The position numbers and the translations under genes were made by a program. From the NCBI RefSeq assembly GCF_026240945.1, contig NZ_JAPFPY010000010.1, positions 306,270 to 370,269 on the forward strand: DNA of 64,000 nt, in the 5' to 3' direction. This document shows positions 1 to 8,536 of the stretch, piece by piece; the stretch's first letter is position 1; each line of letters opens with the position of its first letter. The notes below the pieces were generated by a model. The model did no database searches. It was not told where the DNA came from and saw nothing but the letters and a program-made list of their open reading frames with translations. The DNA is from Mycolicibacterium sp. J2 (lineage in GTDB: Bacteria; Actinomycetota; Actinomycetes; Mycobacteriales; Mycobacteriaceae).

Positions 1-2
1 CC

Positions 3-410
3 GGCGTGCCCGCGTTCCTGCCGCAGCCGCCGGCCAACCGTGGCCGGCTCGACCTGATCGGCTACCTCACCGCGCCGGGACCCGACGGCAGCACCATCGC
101 CACGGTGTACTTTCGTGCACCGGCGGTGGCATCGCAGCCGCTGCCCGGTGCGAGCGGTCCGCCGCCCTGCGATATCGCTGCGCGCGTCACCGGTGCGGGC
201 ACCGACCACGTCACCGTCGATATCGACCTGACCTTCTCGGCGAATTCGGCTGCCGCCAACGCGATCATGGCCGACTGCTGGGCCGGCGACGCGCACCGGC
301 CCGTCGTGCGTTCGTACGTGGTGGGCCCGGTGCCGGCTTCGGCGAAACTGTTCACCGGGACGCCGGCACCGGACACCCCGTTGCCGAAACTGACCGAACC
401 ACCGCGGTAG
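3..410 (+). CDS. hypothetical protein, 5' end probably outside window
   Basis: The frame is open from the first bases of the window to a TAG at 408-410. A GTG at 6 would give 134 residues, but the frame continues upstream of it, so this is probably the C-terminal part of a longer protein. The residues are rich in Ala and Pro, with two cysteines (near residues 55 and 91) that could pair in a secreted protein. No family was recognised. It converges on the aldehyde dehydrogenase gene, leaving only 15 bases between the two stops. Its composition fits mycobacterial coding DNA, but its function and true start are unknown. Confidence 0.5.
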   Translation, partial: GVPAFLPQPPANRGRLDLIGYLTAPGPDGSTIATVYFRAPAVASQPLPGASGPPPCDIAARVTGAGTDHVTVDIDLTFSANSAAANAIMADCWAGDAHRPVVRSYVVGPVPASAKLFTGTPAPDTPLPKLTEPPR

Positions 411-425
411 CCGGTCCCGCGAAAA

Positions 426-1919
426 CTACTCGGGCGTGTAGCCGAACGGCAGCAGCACGCTCTTGGCCTGGGTGTAAGCCTCGATGCCTTCCGGGCCGTT
501 CTCTCGGCCGATGCCGGAGTTCTTGTACCCGCCGAACGGGGAGCCCGGATCGAACGCGTACATGTTCACGGCGTAGGTCCCGGTACGGATCTGCGAGGCG
601 ATCTCGATGGCCTTGGGGAAGTCGGTGGTGTAGACGCTGCCGGCCAACCCGTACGGCGAATCGTTGGCGATGCGCACCGCGTCCTCCTCGGTGTCGAACG
701 GAATCACCACCAACACCGGACCGAAGATCTCCTCCTGCGCGATCGTCATCGAGTTGTCCACATCGGCGAACACCGTCGGCTGCACGAACCAACCGGAATC
801 CAGGCCCTCGGGACGGCTGCCGCCGGTGACGATCCGGGCGCCTTCCTCGACGCCCTTCTTGATGTAGCCCTCCACGCGCTCCCGCTGCTTCTCGCTGATC
901 AGGGGGCCGATCATGGCTGCCGGATCGTCAGGCAAGCCGACCTGCATGGCGCCGACGGCGGCGGCGAGTTTCTCCACCACCTCGTCGTAGCGCGAGCGGG
1001 GAGCCAGGATGCGGGTCTGCCCCACGCACGCCTGCCCGCAGTTCATCAACCCGGAGAACACCAGCATCGGCAGCGTGGAGTCGAGATCGGCGTCCTCGAG
1101 GATGATCGCGGCCGACTTGCCGCCCAGCTCCAGGGTGCACGGCTTGAGCTTCTCGGCGGCGATCTTGCCGATCTCCTTGCCGACCGCACTGGACCCGGTG
1201 AACGTGAACTTGTCCAACTCGGGGTTGTTGGTCAGCGCCCGCCCGGTGTCGGGCCCGCCGGGCACCACCGACAGCACGCCCTCGGGCAGACCGGCCTCGG
1301 CGAACACCTCGGCGAACAGGTTGGTGGTCAGCGGGGTTTCGGCGGCGGGCTTGAGCACGACGGTGCAGCCGGCCAGCAGGGCCGGGCCCAGCTTGTTACA
1401 GGCCAGGAAGAACGGCACGTTCCAGGCGATGACGGCGCCGACCACCCCGACCGGCTCCTTGACCACCAGGGTCTGGCCGTACACACCGTCGCGGATGTCC
1501 TTCCAGGCGAACTTGTCCGCAGCGCCGGCGAAGTACTGCAGGCCGGTCACGCCCGCACCGAACTGCATCATGTCGATGATGGTCGGCGGCTGGCCCGTCT
1601 CCAGCTTGAGCAGTTCCTTGAACTCCTCGGCACGTTCGTTGACCAGCTCCACCACCTTGGCCAGCACCGCCTGGCGCTCCTGCGGAGCCAGCCGCGGCCA
1701 CGGGCCCTCGTCGAAGGCCTTGCGCGCCGCGGCGCACGCGGCGTCGACGTCGGCTTCGGCGGCCAACGGAACCTGGCCGACCTTCTCACCGGTGGCGGGG
1801 GAGAAGACCTCGATGATCTCGGAGGTCGACGGCTCGACCCACTGGCCGCCGATGAACAGCTTGTCCCAGACGGTCCGGGCCAGGGTTGCGGTGCCCGCGG
1901 TTGTAGCGCTCTGTGTCAT
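426..1919 (-). CDS. NAD(P)-dependent aldehyde dehydrogenase (Rv0223c-like)
   Basis: Oxidises an aldehyde to the acid with NAD(P)+; the substrate is not known. The 497-residue protein is full length for the family. Catalytic elements are visible: Asn167 in AWNVPF, general base Glu264 in LELGGKS, the nucleophile Cys298 in GQACVG, and the late EEIFGPV motif. The ATG at 1919 (MTQSATT) is preferred to a GTG or ATG further upstream because the extra residues do not belong to the family. It lies 54 bases downstream of the methyltransferase gene on the same strand. A KstR-like palindrome sits 31 bases upstream. The order ALDH-methyltransferase-glycosyltransferase matches Rv0223c-Rv0225. The family is certain; the role in sterol or lipid breakdown is inferred. 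Confidence 0.9.
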   Translation of the reverse strand: MTQSATTAGTATLARTVWDKLFIGGQWVEPSTSEIIEVFSPATGEKVGQVPLAAEADVDAACAAARKAFDEGPWPRLAPQERQAVLAKVVELVNERAEEFKELLKLETGQPPTIIDMMQFGAGVTGLQYFAGAADKFAWKDIRDGVYGQTLVVKEPVGVVGAVIAWNVPFFLACNKLGPALLAGCTVVLKPAAETPLTTNLFAEVFAEAGLPEGVLSVVPGGPDTGRALTNNPELDKFTFTGSSAVGKEIGKIAAEKLKPCTLELGGKSAAIILEDADLDSTLPMLVFSGLMNCGQACVGQTRILAPRSRYDEVVEKLAAAVGAMQVGLPDDPAAMIGPLISEKQRERVEGYIKKGVEEGARIVTGGSRPEGLDSGWFVQPTVFADVDNSMTIAQEEIFGPVLVVIPFDTEEDAVRIANDSPYGLAGSVYTTDFPKAIEIASQIRTGTYAVNMYAFDPGSPFGGYKNSGIGRENGPEGIEAYTQAKSVLLPFGYTPE

Positions 1920-1950
1920 GCCCGTCACATTACCCAGTTCCCGACGAAAC

Positions 1951-1964
1951 GAGAACACGTTTCA
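1951..1964. promoter_or_regulatory. KstR-like operator upstream of aldehyde dehydrogenase
   Basis: The sequence GAGAACACGTTTCA fits the KstR consensus TnnAACnnGTTnnA at every fixed position except the first T. It lies between the methyltransferase stop and the aldehyde dehydrogenase start, 31 bases before that start. KstR is the cholesterol-responsive TetR repressor of mycobacteria. Binding here is inferred from the motif and position only. Confidence 0.45.
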
Positions 1965-1973
1965 ATGCCGTTC

Positions 1974-2738
1974 TCAGCCGGCGCGCAACACCAGCACCAG
2001 ATTGCTCACGGTGAATTCCCGCCAACCCGGAATCGCGGTCATCCACCAAGCCCATCGTGGGTGGTAGCGGGGAAATGCGGCGATCAGCGCCCCCGTCGAA
2101 CGAGCCCAGGTCAACCCGTCGGCGGCGGACACCGCGAACAACGACGATCCGTAGTCGTTTTTGGGTCGATGACCGTGTTTACGGGTGTACCGCTGCGCCG
2201 CGCGGCGGCCACCCAGGTAATGCGTCAGGCCCATCTCGTGCCCCCCGAACGGGCCCAACCACACCGTGTAGGACAACACCACCAATCCACCGGGGCGGGT
2301 GACGCGCAGCATTTCGTTGCCCAGCCGCCACGGATCCCGCACGTGCTCGGCGACGTTGGACGACAGGCAGACGTCGACGCTGTCGTCGGCGAACGGCAGT
2401 GCCAGGCCAGAGGCGCGGACGAACAGCCCCGTCCCCGGCTGGGCAGCGGGACCCGCGTGCATCTCGCGGGGGTCCGGCTCGACGCCGATGTAGGTCATCC
2501 CGGCGGCGTCGAACGCGGCCGAGAAATAGCCGGGACCGCCACCGACGTCGCACACGGTGCGCCCCGCCGCCGACGAACCGGTACTTCCCGTCCACAGGTC
2601 GGCCACCATGGTGGCCGTGTCCGCGGCCAGCGCACCGTAGAACCTGGCCGGGTCACTCTGCTCGAACCGGAACGACGCCAGCAGCCGCACCGACCGCCGC
2701 AGCGTGGCCCGCTCGGCGAACAACTCGGTAGGACGCAC
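1974..2738 (-). CDS. class I SAM-dependent methyltransferase (Rv0224c-like)
   Basis: A 254-residue methyltransferase of the Methyltransf_11 type, substrate unknown. Motif I (VCDVGGGPGYFSAAF) lies near residues 62-76. The acidic loop (VEPDP) follows, then a motif near the DDSVDVCLSS segment and a post-motif RPGGLVVLS. The start is GTG 2738, 33 bases from the divergent glycosyltransferase ATG at 2772, so the two genes share a very short promoter region. The pair corresponds to Rv0224c/Rv0225 in M. tuberculosis. It may be cotranscribed with the downstream aldehyde dehydrogenase. The enzyme class is clear; the target is not. Confidence 0.88.
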   Translation of the reverse strand: MRPTELFAERATLRRSVRLLASFRFEQSDPARFYGALAADTATMVADLWTGSTGSSAAGRTVCDVGGGPGYFSAAFDAAGMTYIGVEPDPREMHAGPAAQPGTGLFVRASGLALPFADDSVDVCLSSNVAEHVRDPWRLGNEMLRVTRPGGLVVLSYTVWLGPFGGHEMGLTHYLGGRRAAQRYTRKHGHRPKNDYGSSLFAVSAADGLTWARSTGALIAAFPRYHPRWAWWMTAIPGWREFTVSNLVLVLRAG

Positions 2739-2771
2739 CCGCTCAAACTACTCACCGGTACTCTCGACACG

Positions 2772-3935
2772 ATGTCTTCGCGCCCGCCCGTCCGGTCAGT
2801 ACTGCTGTTGTGCTGGCGCGACACCGGCCATCCACAAGGCGGCGGCAGCGAGGCCTACCTGCAGCGGATCGGCACCCAACTGGCCGCCGACGGCGTCGCG
2901 GTCACCATGCGCACCGCGCGCTATCCCGGTGCCCGGCGCCGGGAAGTGCTCGACGGAATCACCGTCAGCCGCGGCGGCGGCCCCTACTCCGTCTATATCT
3001 GGGCCGGCCTTGCCATGGTGCTGGCCCGCATCGGCCTCGGGCCGCTGCGCCGCGCGCGGCCCGACGTCGTCATCGACACCCAGAACGGCATCCCGTTTCT
3101 GGCCAGGCTCGCCTACGGCCGGCGCTCGGTGGTGCTGGTACACCACTGCCACCGCGAACAGTGGCCGGTGGCCGGACGTCGTACCGGCAGGTTCGGCTGG
3201 CTTGTCGAGTCGCGGCTCTCGCCGCGGCTGCATCGGCGCAATCAGTACGTCACCGTGTCGCTGCCCTCGGCCCGCGAGCTCGTCGAACTGGGTGTCGGCA
3301 AGCATCGCATCGCGGTGGTGCGCAACGGACTGGACGCGGCCCCGCCGGGCAGCCTGGAACTGCCGCGGTCCGCGACACCGCGGGTGGCGGTGCTGTCACG
3401 GCTGGTGCCGCACAAGCAGATCGAAGACGCTCTCGACGCGGTGGCCGCCCTGCAGGAGCGGATACCGGATCTGCACCTGGACATCGTCGGCGGCGGCTGG
3501 TGGCAGGACCGGCTGGTGCGCCACGCGGCCCGGCTCGGCATCACCGACGCCGTCACTTTCCACGGACACATTGCTGATGAAGCCAAACATCAAGTGGTCC
3601 AACAATGTTGGGTGCATCTGATGCCCTCCCGCAAGGAAGGCTGGGGGTTGGCGGTGATCGAGGCAGCCCAACACGGCGTCCCGACCATCGGGTACCGGTC
3701 GTCCGGCGGGCTGACCGACTCGATCGTCGACGGCGTCACCGGCCTGCTCGTCGACGGCCCCGCCGAACTCACCGACGCCCTGGCCAGGCTCCTCACCGAC
3801 CCGGTGCTGCGGATCGAGCTCGGGGCCAAGGCGCAGGTGCGCAGCACCGAATTCTCCTGGGCGCAAAGCGCGGACGCGATGCGCGCGGTGCTGGAGTCGG
3901 TGCATGCCGGCACCTACGTCAGCGGCGTGGTGTAG
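2772..3935 (+). CDS. GT4-family glycosyltransferase (Rv0225-like)
   Basis: A 387-residue GT-B fold glycosyltransferase. The N-terminal half carries the GGGSEAYLQR acceptor-side loop. The C-terminal half has the nucleotide-sugar elements LSRLVPHKQIEDAL and the E-x7-E type segment EGWGLAVIEAAQHG, followed by SGGLTDSIVDG. The open frame runs far upstream, but the ATG at 2772 starts the family-length protein and leaves a 33-base divergent gap to the methyltransferase. Its neighbours (methyltransferase, TmaT, AftD) point to envelope glycoconjugate synthesis on the cytoplasmic side. The sugar and acceptor are unknown. Confidence 0.88.
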   Translation: MSSRPPVRSVLLLCWRDTGHPQGGGSEAYLQRIGTQLAADGVAVTMRTARYPGARRREVLDGITVSRGGGPYSVYIWAGLAMVLARIGLGPLRRARPDVVIDTQNGIPFLARLAYGRRSVVLVHHCHREQWPVAGRRTGRFGWLVESRLSPRLHRRNQYVTVSLPSARELVELGVGKHRIAVVRNGLDAAPPGSLELPRSATPRVAVLSRLVPHKQIEDALDAVAALQERIPDLHLDIVGGGWWQDRLVRHAARLGITDAVTFHGHIADEAKHQVVQQCWVHLMPSRKEGWGLAVIEAAQHGVPTIGYRSSGGLTDSIVDGVTGLLVDGPAELTDALARLLTDPVLRIELGAKAQVRSTEFSWAQSADAMRAVLESVHAGTYVSGVV

Positions 3936-3939
3936 CGCC

Positions 3940-4218
3940 TTACTTGGGCGAGTTGCCGGGCAGGTTGCCGGGAGCGGCGGTCTGCGGGCCCGGCGCCTTC
4001 ACCGTCGGCGTGAACAGGTTGCCGCCCGTCGGGCTGATGCTCTTCTCGGTCGGCTCCGCAGGCGGGGTGCTCGTCGGCGCAGGAGCGGTGGTGGTCGTCG
4101 TGGTGGTCGTGCTGGTGCTCGGCGCTTCCTTCTCGCTGTTCGAGCACGCCACGCCAACCGTGGCCAGCGACGCCAGCAGCAGGCCGGCCGCGGTGCGGCG
4201 GATGATCGTCGCGTTCAT
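3940..4218 (-). CDS. small Thr/Pro-rich putative lipoprotein
   Basis: A 92-residue protein with a positively charged start, a hydrophobic segment and a Cys after GVA near residue 25, where signal peptidase II could act. The -3 Gly makes the lipobox imperfect. The rest is low complexity: a run of eight threonines, then Pro, Ser and Thr, typical of a disordered cell-wall linker. No domain was recognised. It converges with the glycosyltransferase (4 bases between stops) and is followed upstream by about 160 bases without a gene. Existence as a secreted protein is likely; its role is unknown. Confidence 0.65.
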   Translation of the reverse strand: MNATIIRRTAAGLLLASLATVGVACSNSEKEAPSTSTTTTTTTTAPAPTSTPPAEPTEKSISPTGGNLFTPTVKAPGPQTAAPGNLPGNSPK

Positions 4219-4379
4219 GTGGAGCTCCTGTCGTCGTGCAGTGGATCGCGCTTGAACCTTAATCTGTGAAAACGCTGGGTGCGGACCGAAAGTATCCCGG
4301 CCGACCGCGGCGGCTCCGCGAGATTGCCGTTATGGCGCGTGCCACTCGATGTTTTCCGCCATATCTGCAATCTCGTGCC

Positions 4380-5885
4380 TCAGGTACGCGACCGCCGCCG
4401 GTTGGGTGACAGCGCCGACGCCGCCACCGCACCCGCGCCCACCAGCAGCCCCAACCACACCAGATGCGCGCCGATCAGCAGCCCACGCCCGGACGCGGCG
4501 GGCGCCGTCCCGCCCACCCGGTACAGGGTGAGGTCGTCGTCGCGGTAGGCGACGGGCAGATCCAGGGCCGGCGATCCGGATTCGACCACCACCCAGCCGA
4601 CACCCGCTGCGGCCAGCCGCTCCCGGGACGCGCCGCCGGCCAGCAGCTCGGTCACCTCCCGGCCCCGCGTACCTTCGCCGGGCACCGTTTTACCGCCGAT
4701 CAGCAGGTCACCGCTGGCCAGCACGTCGGCGGAGACCCAGCGCGGTAAGGGATCGAGCACCGGCGCGGGCCCGGCCCACCGGAACTGCCGCATACTGTCG
4801 GCCGGCAGCACCGCGACCGGACGGGGATCGGCGTTGATCAGCCGGGCCACCGCGGGCCAGGCCGCCGGATAGTGCACCGCCCGCAGCTGGCCCGCCACGC
4901 CCCACGCCAGGTCGGGCAGCACGGCGATCAGCGCGGCGGCGCCCACCACGGCCACCGCGCGGCCGTATCTGGCCACGCCGGCCGCGGCCAGCACGTAGCC
5001 GGGCATCGCCAGCGCCACCCACTTCTGGCCGTCGCGCAGCAGGCCCAGCCCGGGCACCGCCCGGATCACCGCCTCCAGTGCCGCCAGACCGGGCCCGGTC
5101 GCCGCGAGCGCCGGCAACACCACCGCGGCCACCGCCAACACCAGCAGGGGCCGGGCCGTCCGCACCCGCAACACCATCGGAAGACCGACAACGACCACCG
5201 CGAGCAGTACCAGCGTCGCCACCAGAGCGAAAAGTGTCGTCCGCGAGACGGGTACGGACTGCCCGTTCCAGATTCCGCCGAGACCGGCCAAGCTACCCAC
5301 CGTGCCCAAGCCCGGTTCGGCGCGTGCCGCGAAGGCCCGGACGCCGGCACTGGCCGAGCCGGACAACGACCCGGCCACCACCGACGCGGTCAGCCACGGC
5401 AGTGCGGCGCCTGTCGCGGCGGCCAGCGTCACCCCCACCGGACGCCACCCCCGAGCGCACACCAGCGCGATCACCGTGGCCAGGATCAGACCCGTAGGGG
5501 TCAGGCCCGCCAGCGCAAGCCAGAACACCACGCCCCACAGCCGCCCGCGCAGCATCGTCGCGGCCACCCACGGCAGACAGCCGTACCCGACCAGCAGGCT
5601 CCAATGCCCCTGCAGCAAGCGTTCGGCGACATAGGGATTCCAGATCGCCAGGGTCACGGCCACGCCCTGGCCGGCCATCCCGGTCTGCGGCAGCACCACC
5701 GCCACCAACCGGGCGGCGCCCCAGCCGGCCAGCCAGAGTCCGGCCACCAGCAGGATCTTGACCAGCACGCCGCCGTCGACCACGGTCGACACGACGGCGA
5801 GGAGGAAGTCCTGCGGTAGTGCGCGCGGGGCGGCCTCGGACAACCCGAGTGCCGCATCGGACAGATACGACCGCGGGGTGGACAC
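4380..5885 (-). CDS. large polytopic membrane protein (Rv0226c-like), N-terminus uncertain
   Basis: About 500 residues with roughly ten hydrophobic segments and a C-terminal soluble stretch before a last membrane helix. The segment WNPYVAERLLQGHWSLL resembles loops of GT-C membrane glycosyltransferases, but no catalytic assignment is possible. The GTG at 5885 is the first ordinary start codon, yet the frame stays open upstream to a TGA near 6082. The residues just before the GTG (about 5887-5960) encode an extra hydrophobic helix, which family members would be expected to have. The real start may therefore be a rare codon such as CTG at 5987, which would overlap the stop of the upstream gene. 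It is downstream of the DUF3068 gene in a two-gene operon. Confidence 0.8.
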   Translation of the reverse strand: MSTPRSYLSDAALGLSEAAPRALPQDFLLAVVSTVVDGGVLVKILLVAGLWLAGWGAARLVAVVLPQTGMAGQGVAVTLAIWNPYVAERLLQGHWSLLVGYGCLPWVAATMLRGRLWGVVFWLALAGLTPTGLILATVIALVCARGWRPVGVTLAAATGAALPWLTASVVAGSLSGSASAGVRAFAARAEPGLGTVGSLAGLGGIWNGQSVPVSRTTLFALVATLVLLAVVVVGLPMVLRVRTARPLLVLAVAAVVLPALAATGPGLAALEAVIRAVPGLGLLRDGQKWVALAMPGYVLAAAGVARYGRAVAVVGAAALIAVLPDLAWGVAGQLRAVHYPAAWPAVARLINADPRPVAVLPADSMRQFRWAGPAPVLDPLPRWVSADVLASGDLLIGGKTVPGEGTRGREVTELLAGGASRERLAAAGVGWVVVESGSPALDLPVAYRDDDLTLYRVGGTAPAASGRGLLIGAHLVWLGLLVGAGAVAASALSPNRRRSRT

Positions 5886-5983
5886 CGCGTCGCGCAGCAG
5901 GAGGTACCCCGGGCCCAGCAGCGGGCCGGTGACGAGCAGGGACAGCGCCAGCGCGTACGCCGGCGCTACCGCGTGCCGGGCTT

Positions 5984-7195
5984 TCAGACCGGTCGGTCCG
6001 GCGGCAGGTCGGTCGGTCGCCGGGTGGGGATCTTCTCGGTTTGCGCCTCGGCGGCCGGCATCGGGCCGGATTCGTCGTCACGACGGCTGAAGAACCCGCG
6101 ATCCGACCCGTCCAGGCCGGGATCGATCAGCGCGGACTCGGCACGCAATCCGAACGAACCGAGCAGCACGCCACCCACAAGCATCACCAAGCCGAGGCCG
6201 GCGAACGTGATCGGCAGGATCCGGCTCCACAGCGCCAGGTTGTCGGCCTCGTCGCGCGCGGCGGAAACCTGGTTCTCGACCGTCGCCTCGGTGGAGGTCA
6301 CGGTGTAATCGGCGAACGTCACCTCCGGTTTGAGGGCGTCGCGTGAGTAGTAGTGAAAGGCATGCTCTTTGGACTTGACGATCGTGCCGGTCACCGGGTC
6401 GACCCAGAACGTCCGCTGGGCGGCGTAGTAGCGGGTCATGGTGATGGGCGCGTAGGGGTCCTCGGACGGCACGCCCCACTGCTGCGCGAGGGCCGTCACG
6501 GTGCTGTCGATGTCGTTGTCGTACAGCGACGCGTACTTGATCGGCTCGGCGAGCTTGCCGTCGGCGTCATAGCCCACGTTCTGGGTGAACCGGTAGGCGG
6601 TCAGCCCGTTGATGTCCTCTTCGCCGTCGTAGTTGGCGTCGAAGGCCTTCTGCGCGATCGGGTCGAAGTAGGGGTAGGTCTTCTTCTCGGTGTCGAACGG
6701 GAAGCGGTAGGCCAGCCCCTCGTGCGGCAGCGCGATGTTGGTCGGCGGGTTCTGCTCCTCGATGGTGCGCGGCTTCTGCACGGCCCCGCCGGGGTTGGTG
6801 TCGCTGGAGACCGCCTCGGCCGTGGTCCGGTTCAACGTCACGGTGTCCACCATGGCCAGCAGCAGACCCTTGTCCTGCTGCTTGTCGGTGCGCCGCAGCG
6901 AGGTGCCGACCTGCAGGGTGACCACATCGGCATTCGCCGGAGCCTCTACGCTGACCTGCTGCTGCTGCGCCACCGGAACGTTCTTGTTGATGACGAAATG
7001 TTCCGGCTGGGCCAGCGACGCCGGGTCCAGCGCGGTTCCGGTGCCCTCGCTGATCAGGTCGGCTTCGAGATCCAGCGGAATCTTGGAGATCTTGCCCTTG
7101 GTGTACGTCGACAACAACAACGCGGCGATGAGCAGGGCAGCGCCGAGCCCCATCAGTCCGCACGCTGCGATTCGCAGGGCCACTGCGCGGTTCAA
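5984..7195 (-). CDS. DUF3068 membrane protein (Rv0227c-like)
   Basis: A 403-residue protein with one membrane helix near residues 9-30, a large extracytoplasmic domain, a second helix near residues 322-345 and a charged cytoplasmic tail. This is the DUF3068 layout. The orthologous proteins NCgl2760 of corynebacteria and MSMEG_0317 (I recall the name LmcA) are reported to be needed for lipomannan/lipoarabinomannan maturation; this comes from memory of the literature. The gene is divergent from the TmaT-type acyltransferase and precedes the Rv0226c-like gene. The order is that of M. tuberculosis, supporting a shared role in envelope lipid or glycan transport. Confidence 0.87.
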   Translation of the reverse strand: MNRAVALRIAACGLMGLGAALLIAALLLSTYTKGKISKIPLDLEADLISEGTGTALDPASLAQPEHFVINKNVPVAQQQQVSVEAPANADVVTLQVGTSLRRTDKQQDKGLLLAMVDTVTLNRTTAEAVSSDTNPGGAVQKPRTIEEQNPPTNIALPHEGLAYRFPFDTEKKTYPYFDPIAQKAFDANYDGEEDINGLTAYRFTQNVGYDADGKLAEPIKYASLYDNDIDSTVTALAQQWGVPSEDPYAPITMTRYYAAQRTFWVDPVTGTIVKSKEHAFHYYSRDALKPEVTFADYTVTSTEATVENQVSAARDEADNLALWSRILPITFAGLGLVMLVGGVLLGSFGLRAESALIDPGLDGSDRGFFSRRDDESGPMPAAEAQTEKIPTRRPTDLPPDRPV

Positions 7196-7321
7196 CCCGT
7201 GCTCCCTTCGGTCGGACTTGACCCTAACAGCACACCGTAAGCGGGATGTTCAGGACAACTCCACCTTCGCTGACTACCCGGTCGGTGCGCGGCATCCCGC
7301 TCGAACGGCAGACTGTTGGCC

Positions 7322-8491
7322 ATGGGCACTTCCGAGATCGGCGGGACGCGTAGTTTCCTGCCCGCGGTCGAGGGGATGCGGGCCTGTGCGGCCATGGGCG
7401 TGGTGCTCACGCACGTGGCCTTCCAGACCGGGCACACCGGCGGTGTCGGGGGCCGGCTGCTGGGGCGGTTCGATCTCGCGGTGGCGGTGTTCTTCGCGCT
7501 GTCGGGCTTCCTGCTGTGGCGCGGTCACGCGGCCGCCGCCCGTGGCCTGCGCAAACGCCCACCGACCGGGCATTATCTGCGGTCGCGGCTGGTGCGCATC
7601 ATGCCCGGCTACCTGGTCGCCGTGATCGTGGTGCTCACCCTGCTGCCCGATGCCGACGCCGATTTCACCGTATGGCTGGCCAACCTGACGCTCACCCAGA
7701 TCTACGTCCCGCTGACGCTGACCGCGGGCCTCACCCAGATGTGGAGCCTCTCGGTGGAGGTCAGTTTCTACCTGGCGCTGCCGTTGTTGGCGCTGCTGGC
7801 CCGCCGGTTGCCGGTGCGCGCCCGGATCCCGGCGATTGCCGCGGTGGCCGCGCTGAGCCTGGCGTGGGGCCTGCTGCCGCTGCATCCGCCCGCCGGGGTC
7901 AATCCGTTGAACTGGCCGCCGGCCTTCTTCTCCTGGTTCGCCGCGGGCATGCTGCTCGCCGAGCTGACCGTCAGCCCGGTCGGGCCTGCGCACCGACTGG
8001 CCCGCAACCGCCTGGTGATGGCCGCGGTGGCGGCCATCGCGTTCGTCGTGGCCGCGTCGCCGCTGGCCGGTCCGGAAGGTCTGACGCCGGGCACCATCGG
8101 CCAATTCGTGGTGAAGGTGACGATGGGCGCGGTGGTCGCCGGCGCGCTGCTGGCCCCGCTGGTGTTGGACCGGCCCGAGACACCGCACCGGCTGCTGGGC
8201 AGCCGGCCCATGGTGACGTTGGGCCGGTGGTCCTACGGGCTGTTCATCTGGCACCTGGCGGCGCTGGCCATGGTGTTTCCCATCATCGGTCAGTTCCCGT
8301 TCAACGGGCATCTGCCTGCCGTGCTGGCGCTCACGCTGATCTTCGGGTTCGCCATCGCGGCGGTCAGCTACGCCCTGGTCGAATCACCGTGCCGCAACGC
8401 GCTGCGCCGCTGGGAGTACCGCAGAGGCCCGGTGCCGCCTCCGCTGGACAGCTCGGTCACCGACGCCGCCGAACCGGCCATCGCGCGGTGA
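7322..8491 (+). CDS. tmaT: acyltransferase-3 family membrane protein, TmaT-like (Rv0228)
   Basis: A 389-residue integral membrane acyltransferase with about ten helices. The family signature appears at the N-terminus: a PAVEGMRACAAMGVVLTHV segment with the conserved His, and an R-x10-H type pattern in the early helices. A TTG at 7316 is the alternative start. The corynebacterial homologue TmaT acetylates trehalose monomycolate before MmpL3-type export. Assignment here rests on family and on the neighbours Rv0225-Rv0227c. It acts in the inner membrane. Cotranscription with the following gene is unlikely because an inverted repeat and 45 bases separate them. Confidence 0.78.
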   Translation: MGTSEIGGTRSFLPAVEGMRACAAMGVVLTHVAFQTGHTGGVGGRLLGRFDLAVAVFFALSGFLLWRGHAAAARGLRKRPPTGHYLRSRLVRIMPGYLVAVIVVLTLLPDADADFTVWLANLTLTQIYVPLTLTAGLTQMWSLSVEVSFYLALPLLALLARRLPVRARIPAIAAVAALSLAWGLLPLHPPAGVNPLNWPPAFFSWFAAGMLLAELTVSPVGPAHRLARNRLVMAAVAAIAFVVAASPLAGPEGLTPGTIGQFVVKVTMGAVVAGALLAPLVLDRPETPHRLLGSRPMVTLGRWSYGLFIWHLAALAMVFPIIGQFPFNGHLPAVLALTLIFGFAIAAVSYALVESPCRNALRRWEYRRGPVPPPLDSSVTDAAEPAIAR

Positions 8492-8511
8492 CGACCGGGA
8501 TCGACTTTATC

Positions 8512-8528
8512 CGGTACCGCAGGTACCG
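8512..8528. promoter_or_regulatory. candidate operator CGGTACC-GCA-GGTACCG
   Basis: A perfect inverted repeat with 7-base arms and a 3-base centre lies 8 bases before the ATG of the diiron-like gene. Its size and symmetry suit a TetR-type regulator, and its position would block transcription or translation of the two-gene unit downstream. No regulator gene lies beside it, so the cognate protein is unknown. Confidence 0.4.
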
Positions 8529-8536
8529 TTACGCGG

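Noticed and set aside
1965..2771. N-terminal extension of the GT4 glycosyltransferase by 269 codons
   Set aside because: The extension overlaps the methyltransferase antisense and has shadow-like composition; the ATG at 2772 gives the family length.
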